Positions 7,225 through 15,097 of a DNA stretch of 15,902 nt are shown piece by piece. The DNA is taken from positions 1-15,902 of the forward strand of contig CANCCE010000042.1 of NCBI GenBank assembly GCA_947374505.1, in the 5' to 3' direction. The stretch comes from Comamonadaceae bacterium. Lineage in GTDB: Bacteria > Pseudomonadota > Gammaproteobacteria > Burkholderiales > Burkholderiaceae_C. Position numbers and translations under genes: made by a program. Under the pieces are notes generated by a model. It worked only from the letters and a program-made list of their open reading frames with translations, ran no database searches and was not told the DNA's origin. The stretch's first letter is position 1. Each line of letters opens with the position of its first letter.

Positions 7225-8043
7225 ATGACGACCCCTGTTCAAGACCCTTTCCCCGCTGAAAAAACCACCACTGTTGGCCATCAACCGCTGCGCATCATCG
7301 CTGTTTGCAATCGAAAAGGCGGTGCCGGCAAGACCACCACGTCGGTGAATTTAGCGGCTGAGCTGGCGTCATTGGGTTGTCGGGTGCTGTTGGTTGATTT
7401 GGATTCGCAAGGGCATTGCGCGGTCGGCCTGGGCGTCAAAGTCCAGTCCGGCGATGTCACCGCCCACGCCATCTTCACCAATCCGCATGCCCGTCTGATG
7501 TGCGCGGTGCGCCAGACACCGTTTGAGAACCTGTCACTGGCACCTGCCGACCAATTGTTTGAACACGGCAGTGGTCTGCGCGACGAACTGCTGTTGGCCC
7601 GCGCGTTGGCCGACACAGAGATTGCTGCGAACTTTGATGTGGTGATTGTTGACACCCCGCCATCGCTGGATTTGTTGCTACTCAACGCCCTCTCGGCGGC
7701 CCAGTGGGTACTGGTGCCTTATGTGCCGCACCCTTTGTCTTACGAAGGTGTGCGCCAGCTGATGCGCGTTTTGTTCAAGGTCATGTCGAACCAAAACCCG
7801 AACCTTAAAGTGCTGGGTTTTCTGCCTATGACTGCGGCCGACCACATTCGTCAGCACCGCCGCGTGACGAGCGATGTGTCACGCCAGTTTGGCGCTGCCC
7901 GTGTGCTCAGCGGGATTCGCAACGACATCAAACTGGCCGAGGCTTTTGCGGCTGGCCAACCGATTCGCTATTACGCGCCCAGCAGCCGTGGTGCCGACGA
8001 TTTTGCAGCGCTGGCCATCTGTTTGACACAGCTCTTGGCCTGA
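7225..8043 (+). CDS. ParA/MinD-type ATPase of the chemotaxis cluster
   Basis: A 272-residue P-loop ATPase of the ParA/Soj family. It has the deviant Walker A KGGAGKTTT (31-39, with the signature Lys31), the A' region VDLDSQG (57-63) and the Walker B region VVIVDTPPS (139-147). No helix-turn-helix is seen in front of the ATPase, only a polar tail of about 22 residues, so it is not a plasmid-type ParA repressor, and no parB gene or centromere-like repeat is nearby. ParA relatives next to chemotaxis genes (ParC in Vibrio and Pseudomonas, PpfA in Rhodobacter) place chemoreceptor arrays at the pole or segregate them. That role is inferred here from position. The gene starts 16 bases after the MCP-like gene with only a weak ribosome binding site. 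Confidence 0.88.
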   Translation: MTTPVQDPFPAEKTTTVGHQPLRIIAVCNRKGGAGKTTTSVNLAAELASLGCRVLLVDLDSQGHCAVGLGVKVQSGDVTAHAIFTNPHARLMCAVRQTPFENLSLAPADQLFEHGSGLRDELLLARALADTEIAANFDVVIVDTPPSLDLLLLNALSAAQWVLVPYVPHPLSYEGVRQLMRVLFKVMSNQNPNLKVLGFLPMTAADHIRQHRRVTSDVSRQFGAARVLSGIRNDIKLAEAFAAGQPIRYYAPSSRGADDFAALAICLTQLLA

Positions 8044-8068
8044 ATTTTTATTTTCAGGAGAAAAAACC

Positions 8069-8437
8069 ATGTCCCATATTCTTGTCATCGAAGATGATGA
8101 ATTTTTCAGCGAACTACTGCTTGAATTGCTTCAGCAAGACGGCCACAAAGTGAGCCTCGCAACGGATGGCGCCAAGGCCTTGCAGTTGCTCGCGATTCAG
8201 CGACCTGACCTCATCATCACCGACATCCTGATGCCCAATATGGACGGTGTCGAGTTCATCATGGCGCTGGCCAAGCAAGACAGCCGCATACCGGTGATTG
8301 CCATGTCGGGTGGCCGGCGTTCTATTTCGCCTGAATTCAGCCTAGAGTCTGCCAAGCTGCTCGGGGTTAAAACAACCCTGACGAAACCTTTCACCCACAC
8401 CGACTTACGCCAGACCGTTCAATTGGCTTTGGCTTGA
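8069..8437 (+). CDS. Single-domain response regulator paired with the hybrid kinase
   Basis: A 122-residue receiver without output domain. Visible sites are the acidic pair Asp9/Asp10, phosphorylation site Asp52 in IITDILMP, switch Ser80 in AMSGG and Lys106 in LTKPF. The MSGG...KPF pattern differs from the CheY-like copies upstream and is more like receivers encoded with membrane histidine kinases. AGGAG (8056-8060) lies eight bases before the ATG, the best ribosome site in this part. The stop overlaps the TTG start of the kinase gene (TTGA at 8434-8437), so the two are probably made together. The Hpt domain of that kinase is a plausible phosphodonor. Confidence 0.92.
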   Translation: MSHILVIEDDEFFSELLLELLQQDGHKVSLATDGAKALQLLAIQRPDLIITDILMPNMDGVEFIMALAKQDSRIPVIAMSGGRRSISPEFSLESAKLLGVKTTLTKPFTHTDLRQTVQLALA

Positions 8438-11400
8438 TTTCGGCATTGGCCCGCTTGACCGGCTGGCGTCTGGCTGGCCTGGCCTTGTTGTATGGCTTGT
8501 TGAGCTATTGGTCGCGGATTTATTTCAGTCCTGCTGGCGTTGGCAGTGTGCTTTTCTTGCCCAGCGGCGTCGGCCTGGCTGCCGTGCTGTTAGGGGGTCG
8601 ACGCTTTGCCGTGTCGGTTTGGGTCGGTGCGTTGGGGTCAGATTTGTTGTGCGGCGACGCGCTGTTGCTGGCGTTGTTTTTTGCCAGTGGTGCGGCCTTG
8701 GCTGCCGTCGTCGGTGCTGGGGTCATCCGCCAAAGTGACAACTTTGACGTGCAGTCACTCGCCTTTCGAAATCTTGCTCAAGTCGCCTTAGGTGGCGCTT
8801 TGAGTGCCGTGGTCAGCGCCGCCTTCGGGGTGCTGACCTTGGGCCTCATCTCTGACCTGAACCCAGCCAACGCCGCCTCCGTTTTTGGCCATTGGTGGAT
8901 GGGTGACACGCTGGGCATCATTTTGATGACGCCCTTGGGTTTGATGTGGCGTGCGCGTTCCAGCACGCTGGAACGGCTGCCGCCCAAGCGCTTTTGGATC
9001 GAGACCAGCTTGGTTTTTGGCTTGACATTGATCATCCTTTTAGCCGCTCCGTGGATGGCCAGCTCGCTCGCAGGGCCAAACACTCTGGAGGTCAGTGGCG
9101 GCCAGATTTATTTTTTTATTTTTGTACTGGTGATCTGGTCATCGCTGCGGCTTGGACCGCGGGCGACCAGCCTGCAGGTGTTGATGGTGGTGATCGCCGG
9201 TGGCTTTGGGGCGTTTCCGTTCATTGGCCAGATTGGCACTGCGCCATCGCTGTCTCAGTTGGTGAATTTCGGTATGTTCTGCAGCACCTTGTCGCTGGTC
9301 GGGCTGGTTTTTGCGTTGAAGAACGATGCCGTCAACGCGGCCACCCAGCGGCTGATGGCGAACGATGCCATCCGCGCTCATGAGTTTCACAATATGATGC
9401 TGGCGCTGGACCAAAGCTGCGTGATGGTGGTCACCGACTTGCAGGGCCGCATCACCTCCATGAACGACAAATGCTGTGAGATCAGCGGTTATTCAAGAGA
9501 GGAGCTGCTGGGGCAGACTCACCAAGTGATGAGCTCGGGTTTGCACCCACCGATTTTCTTCAAGAGCATGTTTGAGAGTATTCAAGCGGGTGAGGTGTGG
9601 CGCGGTGAGATTTGCAATCGCAGCAAACAAGGGCAACTTTTTTGGTCTCACACCATGATTTTTCCGTTTCGCGGCATGACCGGCGAGATTGAAAAATACG
9701 TGGCGATGCGGACCGACATCACTTTGAGAAAATCGAACGAAGACGAGTTGCAATCTTACCGAGAGCAACTGGAAGACGTCTTGGCGGGGAAAAAAGCTGA
9801 GCTGCAAAAAAGCGTTGCTGAGGCTCATGTGGCGCAACTAGAGTTTGAGCACTACAAATATGTGTTTGACCAGCACGCCTGCGTCATCGTCTGCGAACTG
9901 GATGGTCGTGTCACATATTGCAATGACCGTTTCACGCAGGTCAGCGGCTATTCGCGTGAAGAGTTTGTGGGCGAGAACTTTAGGCTTTTGAACAAGGGTT
10001 TGCCGCAGCAGAGCGTAGTCACTCAGATGCTGAAGACGATTGACCGCGGCGAGGTTTGGCACGCGGAAGTTTGTCACCGTGCCAAGGACGGTCATCTGTT
10101 TTGGGTCGATGCGACGGCGGCGGCCTTTTTTGACGAAGCCGGCAAGGCTAGACGTTACGTTGCGGCGTGGACCGACATCACAGACCGTATTCGGGCGATG
10201 GAAGATGCTGAGTTGGCCAACCGTGCCAAGTCCAACTTTTTGTCGACGATGAGCCATGAGCTGCGCACGCCCATGAATGGCGTCGTTGGCATGCTTGATG
10301 TGTTGCAGCAGACGCCGCTCACGGCCGCGCAGCAGCGCATGATCAAGACCATTCACAACTCATCGCTGACGCTTCTGAAAATCGTCAACGACATTCTTGA
10401 TTTTTCAAAAATTGAGGCCAATCAATTGGATTTGGAGCGCATCCCTGTCTGTCTGGCCGATGTGCTGCGCGACGTCACGCTGCTGATGGCCGGTTTGGCC
10501 CGCTCCAAACACATCAAGGTCACGGCTTACATTGACCCGGCCTTGCCGGCTTGGCTGTGGTCGGACCCGACCCGGCTGAGTCAGATTTTGTTCAACCTGA
10601 TAGGCAACGCTTTAAAGTTCATCGATCGTCCAGACGGCGCGGTGGCCATCCAGCTGCACCGCGTGCTGCGCGCCGATGGTTCGCCGGGCCTGCAAATCAG
10701 CATCAAAGACAACGGCATTGGCATGGGTCAAGCTGAGCACGTCAAGTTGTTTCAACCTTTTGTGCAGATCGATGCCAGTATTGCGCGCAAGTTTGGGGGC
10801 ACCGGCTTGGGTTTGTCTATCACGCAAAAATTGGTGCAATTGATGCAGGGCAGCATCCGCGTTCAAAGCAGCTTGGGTGAAGGTTCCGAATTCACCGTGC
10901 TATTGCCGATTGACGAGGCCAGCGGTGCACAGCAGCCAAGCCCAACCCAAGCGCTGGGTTTGCAGGCTGATCAGATGGCCACCCCCCGCCAGCCTTTGAC
11001 GGCACCATCTGTCGAAGACGCTGTCAGCCGCCAACGCTTGATCCTTTTAGCGGAAGACAACGAAGTCAACCGTGAAGTCTTGCAAGCACAACTCGGGCTG
11101 CTGGGCTTTGCCTGCGAAGTCGCCGTCGACGGCGTCGAAGCATTGGCGCTGTGGCAGTCGGGCCGTTTTGCGCTGCTGTTGACCGATTGCAATATGCCCA
11201 ATATGGACGGATTCGAGCTGACCGGTGAAATTCGTCAGCTCGAAGCTGCAGGCACGCGCATGCCGATTGTGGCCATCACGGCGAATGCCATGCTGGGTGA
11301 GGCCGAGCGTTGTCGTGATCGCGGCATGGACGACTACCTGTCCAAGCCGGTGCGACTGTTTGAGCTGGACGCCATGCTGAAGTTGTGGCTGCCCAATGAC

Positions 11401-11817
11401 GCGCACATCAGCCCAGCACCCTTGCTGTCGCCGTCGGTTGCTGATGCCGTCGAACAGCCAGAAGTACGTGTCTGGGATGTTGAGGTTTTGGGCGACATCG
11501 TAGGCGACAACCCGGCGCTGCAACGGCGCTTGCTAAACCGTTTTTTGGTGACGGGCAAAGAGCAACTGGCGGCCATGCAGCGCGATGTGGAGACCGCTGC
11601 ACCCCAAGCGTTGGGTGATAAGGCGCACGCCCTTAAATCAGCCGCACGCTCAGTCGGTGCCTTGGTGCTGGGGGAGTTGTGTGAGGCGATTGAAACCGCC
11701 GGTCATGCAGACGATACAGCGACCTGCCTGCGCTTGGCCGAGCAATTGCCGCAGGACTTTGCTGACGCTGCGGAGTGTATTGAGCAGCATTTGGCGCTAG
11801 CCGACAGCCCAGCGTGA
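8434..11817 (+). CDS. MASE1-PAS-PAS hybrid histidine kinase with receiver and Hpt domains
   Basis: An 1127-residue multi-step phosphorelay sensor in the inner membrane. Order: MASE1-type membrane sensor with several hydrophobic segments (about 1-300); PAS/PAC 1 (about 322-440); a charged coiled-coil stretch (about 440-470); PAS/PAC 2 (about 476-590); dimerisation domain with phosphorylated His608 in MSHELRTP; ATPase domain with Asn725 in NLIGNALKF, then DNGIGMG and GGTGLGLS; receiver (about 866-980) with Asp918 in LLTDCNMP; Hpt domain with His1065 in AHALKSAA. All relay residues are present. The start is taken as the TTG at 8434 that overlaps the preceding stop. There is no in-frame ATG until well inside the membrane domain, so the true start must be TTG or GTG. 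The ligand is unknown. A link to chemotaxis is inferred only from the operon. Confidence 0.92.
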   Translation: MISALARLTGWRLAGLALLYGLLSYWSRIYFSPAGVGSVLFLPSGVGLAAVLLGGRRFAVSVWVGALGSDLLCGDALLLALFFASGAALAAVVGAGVIRQSDNFDVQSLAFRNLAQVALGGALSAVVSAAFGVLTLGLISDLNPANAASVFGHWWMGDTLGIILMTPLGLMWRARSSTLERLPPKRFWIETSLVFGLTLIILLAAPWMASSLAGPNTLEVSGGQIYFFIFVLVIWSSLRLGPRATSLQVLMVVIAGGFGAFPFIGQIGTAPSLSQLVNFGMFCSTLSLVGLVFALKNDAVNAATQRLMANDAIRAHEFHNMMLALDQSCVMVVTDLQGRITSMNDKCCEISGYSREELLGQTHQVMSSGLHPPIFFKSMFESIQAGEVWRGEICNRSKQGQLFWSHTMIFPFRGMTGEIEKYVAMRTDITLRKSNEDELQSYREQLEDVLAGKKAELQKSVAEAHVAQLEFEHYKYVFDQHACVIVCELDGRVTYCNDRFTQVSGYSREEFVGENFRLLNKGLPQQSVVTQMLKTIDRGEVWHAEVCHRAKDGHLFWVDATAAAFFDEAGKARRYVAAWTDITDRIRAMEDAELANRAKSNFLSTMSHELRTPMNGVVGMLDVLQQTPLTAAQQRMIKTIHNSSLTLLKIVNDILDFSKIEANQLDLERIPVCLADVLRDVTLLMAGLARSKHIKVTAYIDPALPAWLWSDPTRLSQILFNLIGNALKFIDRPDGAVAIQLHRVLRADGSPGLQISIKDNGIGMGQAEHVKLFQPFVQIDASIARKFGGTGLGLSITQKLVQLMQGSIRVQSSLGEGSEFTVLLPIDEASGAQQPSPTQALGLQADQMATPRQPLTAPSVEDAVSRQRLILLAEDNEVNREVLQAQLGLLGFACEVAVDGVEALALWQSGRFALLLTDCNMPNMDGFELTGEIRQLEAAGTRMPIVAITANAMLGEAERCRDRGMDDYLSKPVRLFELDAMLKLWLPNDAHISPAPLLSPSVADAVEQPEVRVWDVEVLGDIVGDNPALQRRLLNRFLVTGKEQLAAMQRDVETAAPQALGDKAHALKSAARSVGALVLGELCEAIETAGHADDTATCLRLAEQLPQDFADAAECIEQHLALADSPA

Positions 11818-11877
11818 TTGGGCCTTGGTCTGATGCTTTTAATTTTTAACGCAAAGTGCAGCGACAGTGTCTTCACG

Positions 11878-13215
11878 CTACCGCTTTGGCATGCGGGCGA
11901 GCTGTTCGGCAGACCTGCGCAAACCCTGAAAGATGGATGTTGCGACTTTTTCAGGAAAACCACTCGGCAGTTTCTTGGCGACGTTGTCAATGGCCATCGG
12001 AGTGCGTGCTAGTACTTGCTCGATCTGGGCCTCAGCATCCGGAAGATGAAAGCACTTGGAGGCAGTGCTGTTGAAGTGTCGTCGCTGGACATCCTTGAAA
12101 TGGTAGTGCTTGTTTTTGCCCCGCAGCGCCATCGCCAGCTTGGCTTTGTGGAGGGAGAACTGGCTTGCACCGCTGCCTTCCACAGGCCAAATGGACATCA
12201 CGTCGTACAACGGCGTCAGCGTGTAACGGCCCTGCGGTAGCAGGCGGATGCTGAAATTTTTGGCGTGACCGTCAGGCGCTGCCAGCATCCAGAACAGCAC
12301 TTGGGTCTTGAGCAGTGTGGCAAGGTCTTGCTCGGCCTGCACTGAGCCGCTCAGCACACCGGCCAAGTCCGCCAGACCGGGTCCGCCATCGCTCTCATAC
12401 TTCAGGTGTGACGGAACGCCCTTGACTTGGCAGAAGTCTTCCTGCGGCAGTCGCATCAACCACGCCCCAGAGGAGTGCAGCCGGCGGTCGAAACGCTCCA
12501 CGCCGAGCACTTTCTGGCTGCCGAACTGAAGGATGGCGGTTCGAGCTACCGGCAGACCATACTCCGCCAGCAGGTTCATACAAAGCCATTCGTTCTCGAC
12601 CGATGTGCTGAAGTCGGCTTTGCGCTGGCCCACCAGACCGAGTGGCAGCTTCAGAATATGGGTGGTCGGCGTTGACCCGTGGGGACGCAGCCAAGCACCA
12701 CCATGCCAGAGCAGGGCCGTTTTTTCTTGGGCGCCGGCGAGTGAAATGCGCAACTCCTCGCTTTCGTCGACATTAGAAAATGGCCCTGTGCTCGTTGTTT
12801 GAATGAGCAGTTTTTCGACGTCTTCTTCAAGCATCGGTGTGCCAACAATGCGGGTGATCTCCTCGGGCGACTCGTCCACGCCCAACAACTGGACTGCGCC
12901 CACGCAATCCCTGCCGATGGCTTGCAACAAATCAAAGGCTCCATCGCTTTGGGTCTTGAATCGCACCGCGAGCCGCCGGCGAATGGGCTCGCTGTCAGGG
13001 AGCAGGTTGTCGAAAAAGTTGTGCACTCGCGCCCCCGTGAGCGCTTGATGCCCTGTGTAGGGCAGCGACAGCGATAGCGGTCGTCCGCCGAGTGAATTCG
13101 TCCAATCGGCGTCGTAAGTGAACGCCATGTCGCCGCGCGTCGGAAGGGTCCAGGTGCCCACGCGCTGGCCATTGGTCCACACTGACAGGGCTCGCGAATG
13201 AGATTTGCGCCCCAC
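11878..13215 (-). CDS. hipA: HipA serine/threonine kinase toxin
   Basis: Toxin of the HipBA type II toxin-antitoxin pair. E. coli HipA phosphorylates glutamyl-tRNA synthetase and causes growth arrest and persistence. The 445 residues match the E. coli length (440) and resemble it closely along the middle and C-terminal parts. Visible sites: ISLAGAQEKTALL with Ser158 at the position of the autophosphorylated Ser150; VERFDRR (about 239-245); MRLPQEDFCQ; KYESDGGPG; catalytic Asp315 in PDGHAKNFS; and metal-binding Asp338 in YDVMS. The residue before the catalytic Asp is Pro where E. coli has Thr. The start is GTG at 13215 with AGGAG nine bases upstream; ATG codons occur only further in. It begins three bases after hipB. 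It converges with the kinase gene, with 60 bases between the stops. It looks intact and active. Confidence 0.95.
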   Translation of the reverse strand: MGRKSHSRALSVWTNGQRVGTWTLPTRGDMAFTYDADWTNSLGGRPLSLSLPYTGHQALTGARVHNFFDNLLPDSEPIRRRLAVRFKTQSDGAFDLLQAIGRDCVGAVQLLGVDESPEEITRIVGTPMLEEDVEKLLIQTTSTGPFSNVDESEELRISLAGAQEKTALLWHGGAWLRPHGSTPTTHILKLPLGLVGQRKADFSTSVENEWLCMNLLAEYGLPVARTAILQFGSQKVLGVERFDRRLHSSGAWLMRLPQEDFCQVKGVPSHLKYESDGGPGLADLAGVLSGSVQAEQDLATLLKTQVLFWMLAAPDGHAKNFSIRLLPQGRYTLTPLYDVMSIWPVEGSGASQFSLHKAKLAMALRGKNKHYHFKDVQRRHFNSTASKCFHLPDAEAQIEQVLARTPMAIDNVAKKLPSGFPEKVATSIFQGLRRSAEQLARMPKR

Positions 13216-13218
13216 GGC

Positions 13219-13530
13219 TCACCACTCCTGTTGGTTGAGGGCTGTCACACTGTGTTCGTCACCAGGCCGACCTTGATGCCCTTTGGTCTGCACCAGCAAC
13301 TCTAGGTTCAGCGCGGCACACATGGCCAGTAACTGCGACAAGCTGATGGAGCCCGGGTCTAGCTCCATTGCAGACATGCGGCTTTGGCTGATACCCAGCC
13401 GGCTGGCCAGTGCGGTCTGCGAGAGTCGGGCCGATTTTCGGGCCGCCTGCAGGAGTGGGCTGGCTTGATCGATGACTGACAGGATTTGCCTCATGCTGAG
13501 TCTCGTGGTGAGGTGGGCGATGCTGGGCAT
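13219..13530 (-). CDS. hipB: HipB antitoxin and transcriptional repressor
   Basis: A 103-residue XRE/Cro-type DNA-binding protein encoded directly before hipA. The helix-turn-helix is LSQTALASRLGISQSRMSAM (about residues 36-55), followed by the dimerisation helices SLSQLLAMCAALNLEL. The C-terminus ends NQQEW, like the EQQNLEW tail of E. coli HipB, a flexible tail linked to proteolysis in that protein. It should neutralise HipA and repress its own operon. Two starts are possible: ATG at 13530, which gives an 11-residue N-terminal tail, or ATG at 13494, which gives 91 residues, close to the 88 of E. coli HipB. Neither has a strong ribosome site at normal spacing. The longer form is listed, but the shorter is equally plausible. 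Confidence 0.88.
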   Translation of the reverse strand: MPSIAHLTTRLSMRQILSVIDQASPLLQAARKSARLSQTALASRLGISQSRMSAMELDPGSISLSQLLAMCAALNLELLVQTKGHQGRPGDEHSVTALNQQEW

Positions 13531-13611
13531 TCACCGATACTTGCTAAACAACTAATTTGATCTTACCTCCTAAGAGGGTATCTGCAAAATATTAGTGAAA
13601 CGGGTATCGAC
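13531..13611 (-). promoter_or_regulatory. Candidate hipBA promoter and operator region
   Basis: This 81-base gap between motD and hipB is the only sizeable non-coding stretch on this strand. On the minus strand it holds a -10-like TAATAT (13594-13589) and two copies of GATACCC (13608-13602 and 13582-13576) whose starts are 26 bases apart. One copy would lie between the -10 and -35 elements, and the other near the predicted transcription start. The second copy also forms an imperfect TACC-N9-GGTA inverted repeat with the bases after it. The E. coli HipB operator is TATCC-N8-GGATA, which is similar in layout. No good -35 hexamer is visible. A strong AGGAGGT (13571-13565) lies about 35 bases before the ATG and is not at start-codon spacing. 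Confidence 0.45.
13576..13608 (-). repeat. Direct repeat GATACCC in the hipB upstream region
   Basis: Two identical 7-base units on the minus strand, at 13608-13602 and 13582-13576, flank the TAATAT element. The spacing of 26 bases is about two and a half helical turns, so the two sites would lie on opposite faces of the DNA. They are candidate HipB half-sites. Seven bases alone can recur by chance. Confidence 0.4.
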
Positions 13612-14346
13612 TTAATTCGGCAAAATCTCAATTTCCACACGGCGGTTGCGCAGCCGCCCTTGCACCGTGGTGTTGTCTGTGACAGGCTGGTTGGCGGCGT
13701 AGCCAATGGCCCGCATGCGCGACTCGCTGATGCCCAAGTCGGCCAAGCGTCTGACGACCCGGCTGGCCCGCGCCGCCGACAGCTCCCAGTTGGAGGGAAA
13801 CTCTGCCGTGCTGATGGTCTGGTTGTCGGTGTAGCCGCCAATTTCGATTGCATTGGGATAGGGCTTCAAGACCTCGGCGATAGATTGAATGGCCATCATG
13901 GCTTGGACATTCAGGCGGGCCTCCGCCGGCGCAAACAAGATGCTGGCATTGATCTCAATGCTGATGCCGCGCGAGGTCTGGCTGATCCGGACTTGGCCCT
14001 GCTGGACCAAGGGTGCCAGCTTCTGGGTGAGGGCATCGGCCATAGCCTTCATTTGACTGGTTTCATGCAGCACAGCCAGTTGTCTGCGTTGTTCTTGAGC
14101 TTGTAAAAGTTGCAATTCAGGCGCGATGATGGCCGCGGCGGCGGGTGCTGTTCCTTTGATCTGGCTTCTGGGTTGGCCTAGGGCTTGGTTGATTGAATTG
14201 GCAACCAGTTTGAGTTTTTTTTCCTCCACCGATGAGGCCGCGTACATGACCACAAAAAAAGCAAACAACAGCGTCATGAAGTCGGCATAAGAGACCAACC
14301 AGCGCTCGTTTTCTTCGGGCTCTTCGTGGTGTGGCTTGCGTGCCAA
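13612..14346 (-). CDS. motD: MotD/MotB-type flagellar stator protein
   Basis: Stator subunit anchored to peptidoglycan that, with MotC, couples ion flow to flagellar rotation. The 244 residues contain a short cytoplasmic tail and one membrane helix starting at WLVSYADFMTLLFAFFVVMY, with the ion-binding Asp22 in SYADF. A helical plug/linker region follows, then an OmpA-like domain with GYTDNQTI and a SAARASRVVRRL helix that binds cell wall. I chose TTG at 14346, one base after the motC stop. It gives the N-terminus MARKPHHEE that is typical of MotD, and GGGAG (14358-14354) sits seven bases upstream. A further upstream TTG at 14388 would overlap motC by 41 bases without a good ribosome site. 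The name motD rather than motB rests on this N-terminus and the pairing with motC. Confidence 0.93.
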   Translation of the reverse strand: MARKPHHEEPEENERWLVSYADFMTLLFAFFVVMYAASSVEEKKLKLVANSINQALGQPRSQIKGTAPAAAAIIAPELQLLQAQEQRRQLAVLHETSQMKAMADALTQKLAPLVQQGQVRISQTSRGISIEINASILFAPAEARLNVQAMMAIQSIAEVLKPYPNAIEIGGYTDNQTISTAEFPSNWELSAARASRVVRRLADLGISESRMRAIGYAANQPVTDNTTVQGRLRNRRVEIEILPN

Positions 14347-14347
14347 C

Positions 14348-15097
14348 TCAGGTCTCCCGGTGCCAGTGGCTGCTGATGCGTTCTTCAATCATGCGGCCGT
14401 TTTCGCCCCGGCTGATGCAGACGAAGGCTTGCGCCATGATTTCGCGTTTCAGAATTTCGCGCTGAATGTGTTGCTTGATTTTATTGGCAATCGGCAAAAA
14501 AAACAGATTGGCGAAGCCCACGCCATAGACCGTGGCGACAAATGCCACGGCAATGCCTTGCCCCAGCATCGACGGCTCACTCAGATTTTCCATTACATGG
14601 ATCAAGCCCAGAACGGCACCCAAAATACCGATCGTCGGCGCATAGCCACCCGCCGCCTCCCAGACCTTGACGGCATGCCGTTGGTCGCGTTCATAGCTTG
14701 AAATATCCGTATTCAAAATGTCTTCCACGGTGGCGGCGTCGACACCGTCCACCACCAAGCGCAAGCCCTTGGCAATGAAGGGCGTGGGGTCGGCGTCGAT
14801 GTAGCGCTCGAGTTTTAAAAAGCCTTCGAAGCGGGCTGTGTGGCTCCAGGCCTGGATGCTTTCGAGCAAGGCCGGATAAAACTCGGTCGTCGGCGTGAAG
14901 GCGAACTTGACCATGCGCAGCCCGCGCAGCGTGTTGGTCATGCCGTTTTGCAGCAGCACCGAGCCCAGCGTGCCGCCGACCACAATCACCAGTGCCGCCG
15001 GTTGAAATAAGGAGCCCACATGCCCGCCCTCGACCCATTGCCCAAAGACAATCGCGGCCACGGCCAGCAGCAGGCCGGCTACGCTGCCCCAGTCCAC
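14348..15097 (-). CDS. motC: MotC/MotA-type flagellar stator protein
   Basis: Four-helix membrane protein that forms the ion channel ring around MotD and drives the rotor. At 249 residues it has helices at about 1-20, 31-50, 150-170 and 181-205 with a large cytoplasmic loop between helices 2 and 3. Conserved features are Arg89 and Glu97 in the loop (counterparts of E. coli Arg90 and Glu98 that touch FliG), Pro154 in GGYAPTIGILG and Pro202 at the end of helix 4. The beginning MDWGSVAGLLLAVAAIVFGQ resembles pseudomonad MotC. The start is GTG at 15097, overlapping the end of fliA by 19 bases, with only a weak ribosome site. The overlap suggests coupled expression with fliA. Whether the ion is H+ or Na+ cannot be read from the sequence. 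Confidence 0.94.
   Translation of the reverse strand: MDWGSVAGLLLAVAAIVFGQWVEGGHVGSLFQPAALVIVVGGTLGSVLLQNGMTNTLRGLRMVKFAFTPTTEFYPALLESIQAWSHTARFEGFLKLERYIDADPTPFIAKGLRLVVDGVDAATVEDILNTDISSYERDQRHAVKVWEAAGGYAPTIGILGAVLGLIHVMENLSEPSMLGQGIAVAFVATVYGVGFANLFFLPIANKIKQHIQREILKREIMAQAFVCISRGENGRMIEERISSHWHRET
14354..14358 (-). promoter_or_regulatory. Ribosome binding site of motD
   Basis: GGGAG within the last codons of motC, seven bases before TTG at 14346. It supports this non-ATG start over the upstream TTG at 14388. Confidence 0.6.

Noticed and set aside
11807..11823. GCCCA/TGGGC hairpin over the hybrid kinase stop codon, followed by a T-rich stretch, as a terminator
   Set aside because: The stem is only five base pairs and the T-rich stretch starts about a dozen bases after it, so it does not fit a standard intrinsic terminator.
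12016..13077. Plus-strand open frames opposite hipA
   Set aside because: They are antisense to a clearly conserved gene and show no recognisable protein features.
13531..13571. A short leader peptide after the AGGAGGT upstream of hipB (TTG start, six codons, ending in TGA just before the hipB ATG)
   Set aside because: The TTG is about 14 bases from the AGGAGGT, too far for normal use, and six codons give no coding evidence.
14388..14388. Upstream TTG at 14388 as the motD start
   Set aside because: It would overlap motC by 41 bases, has no well-spaced ribosome site and adds 14 residues not typical of MotD.
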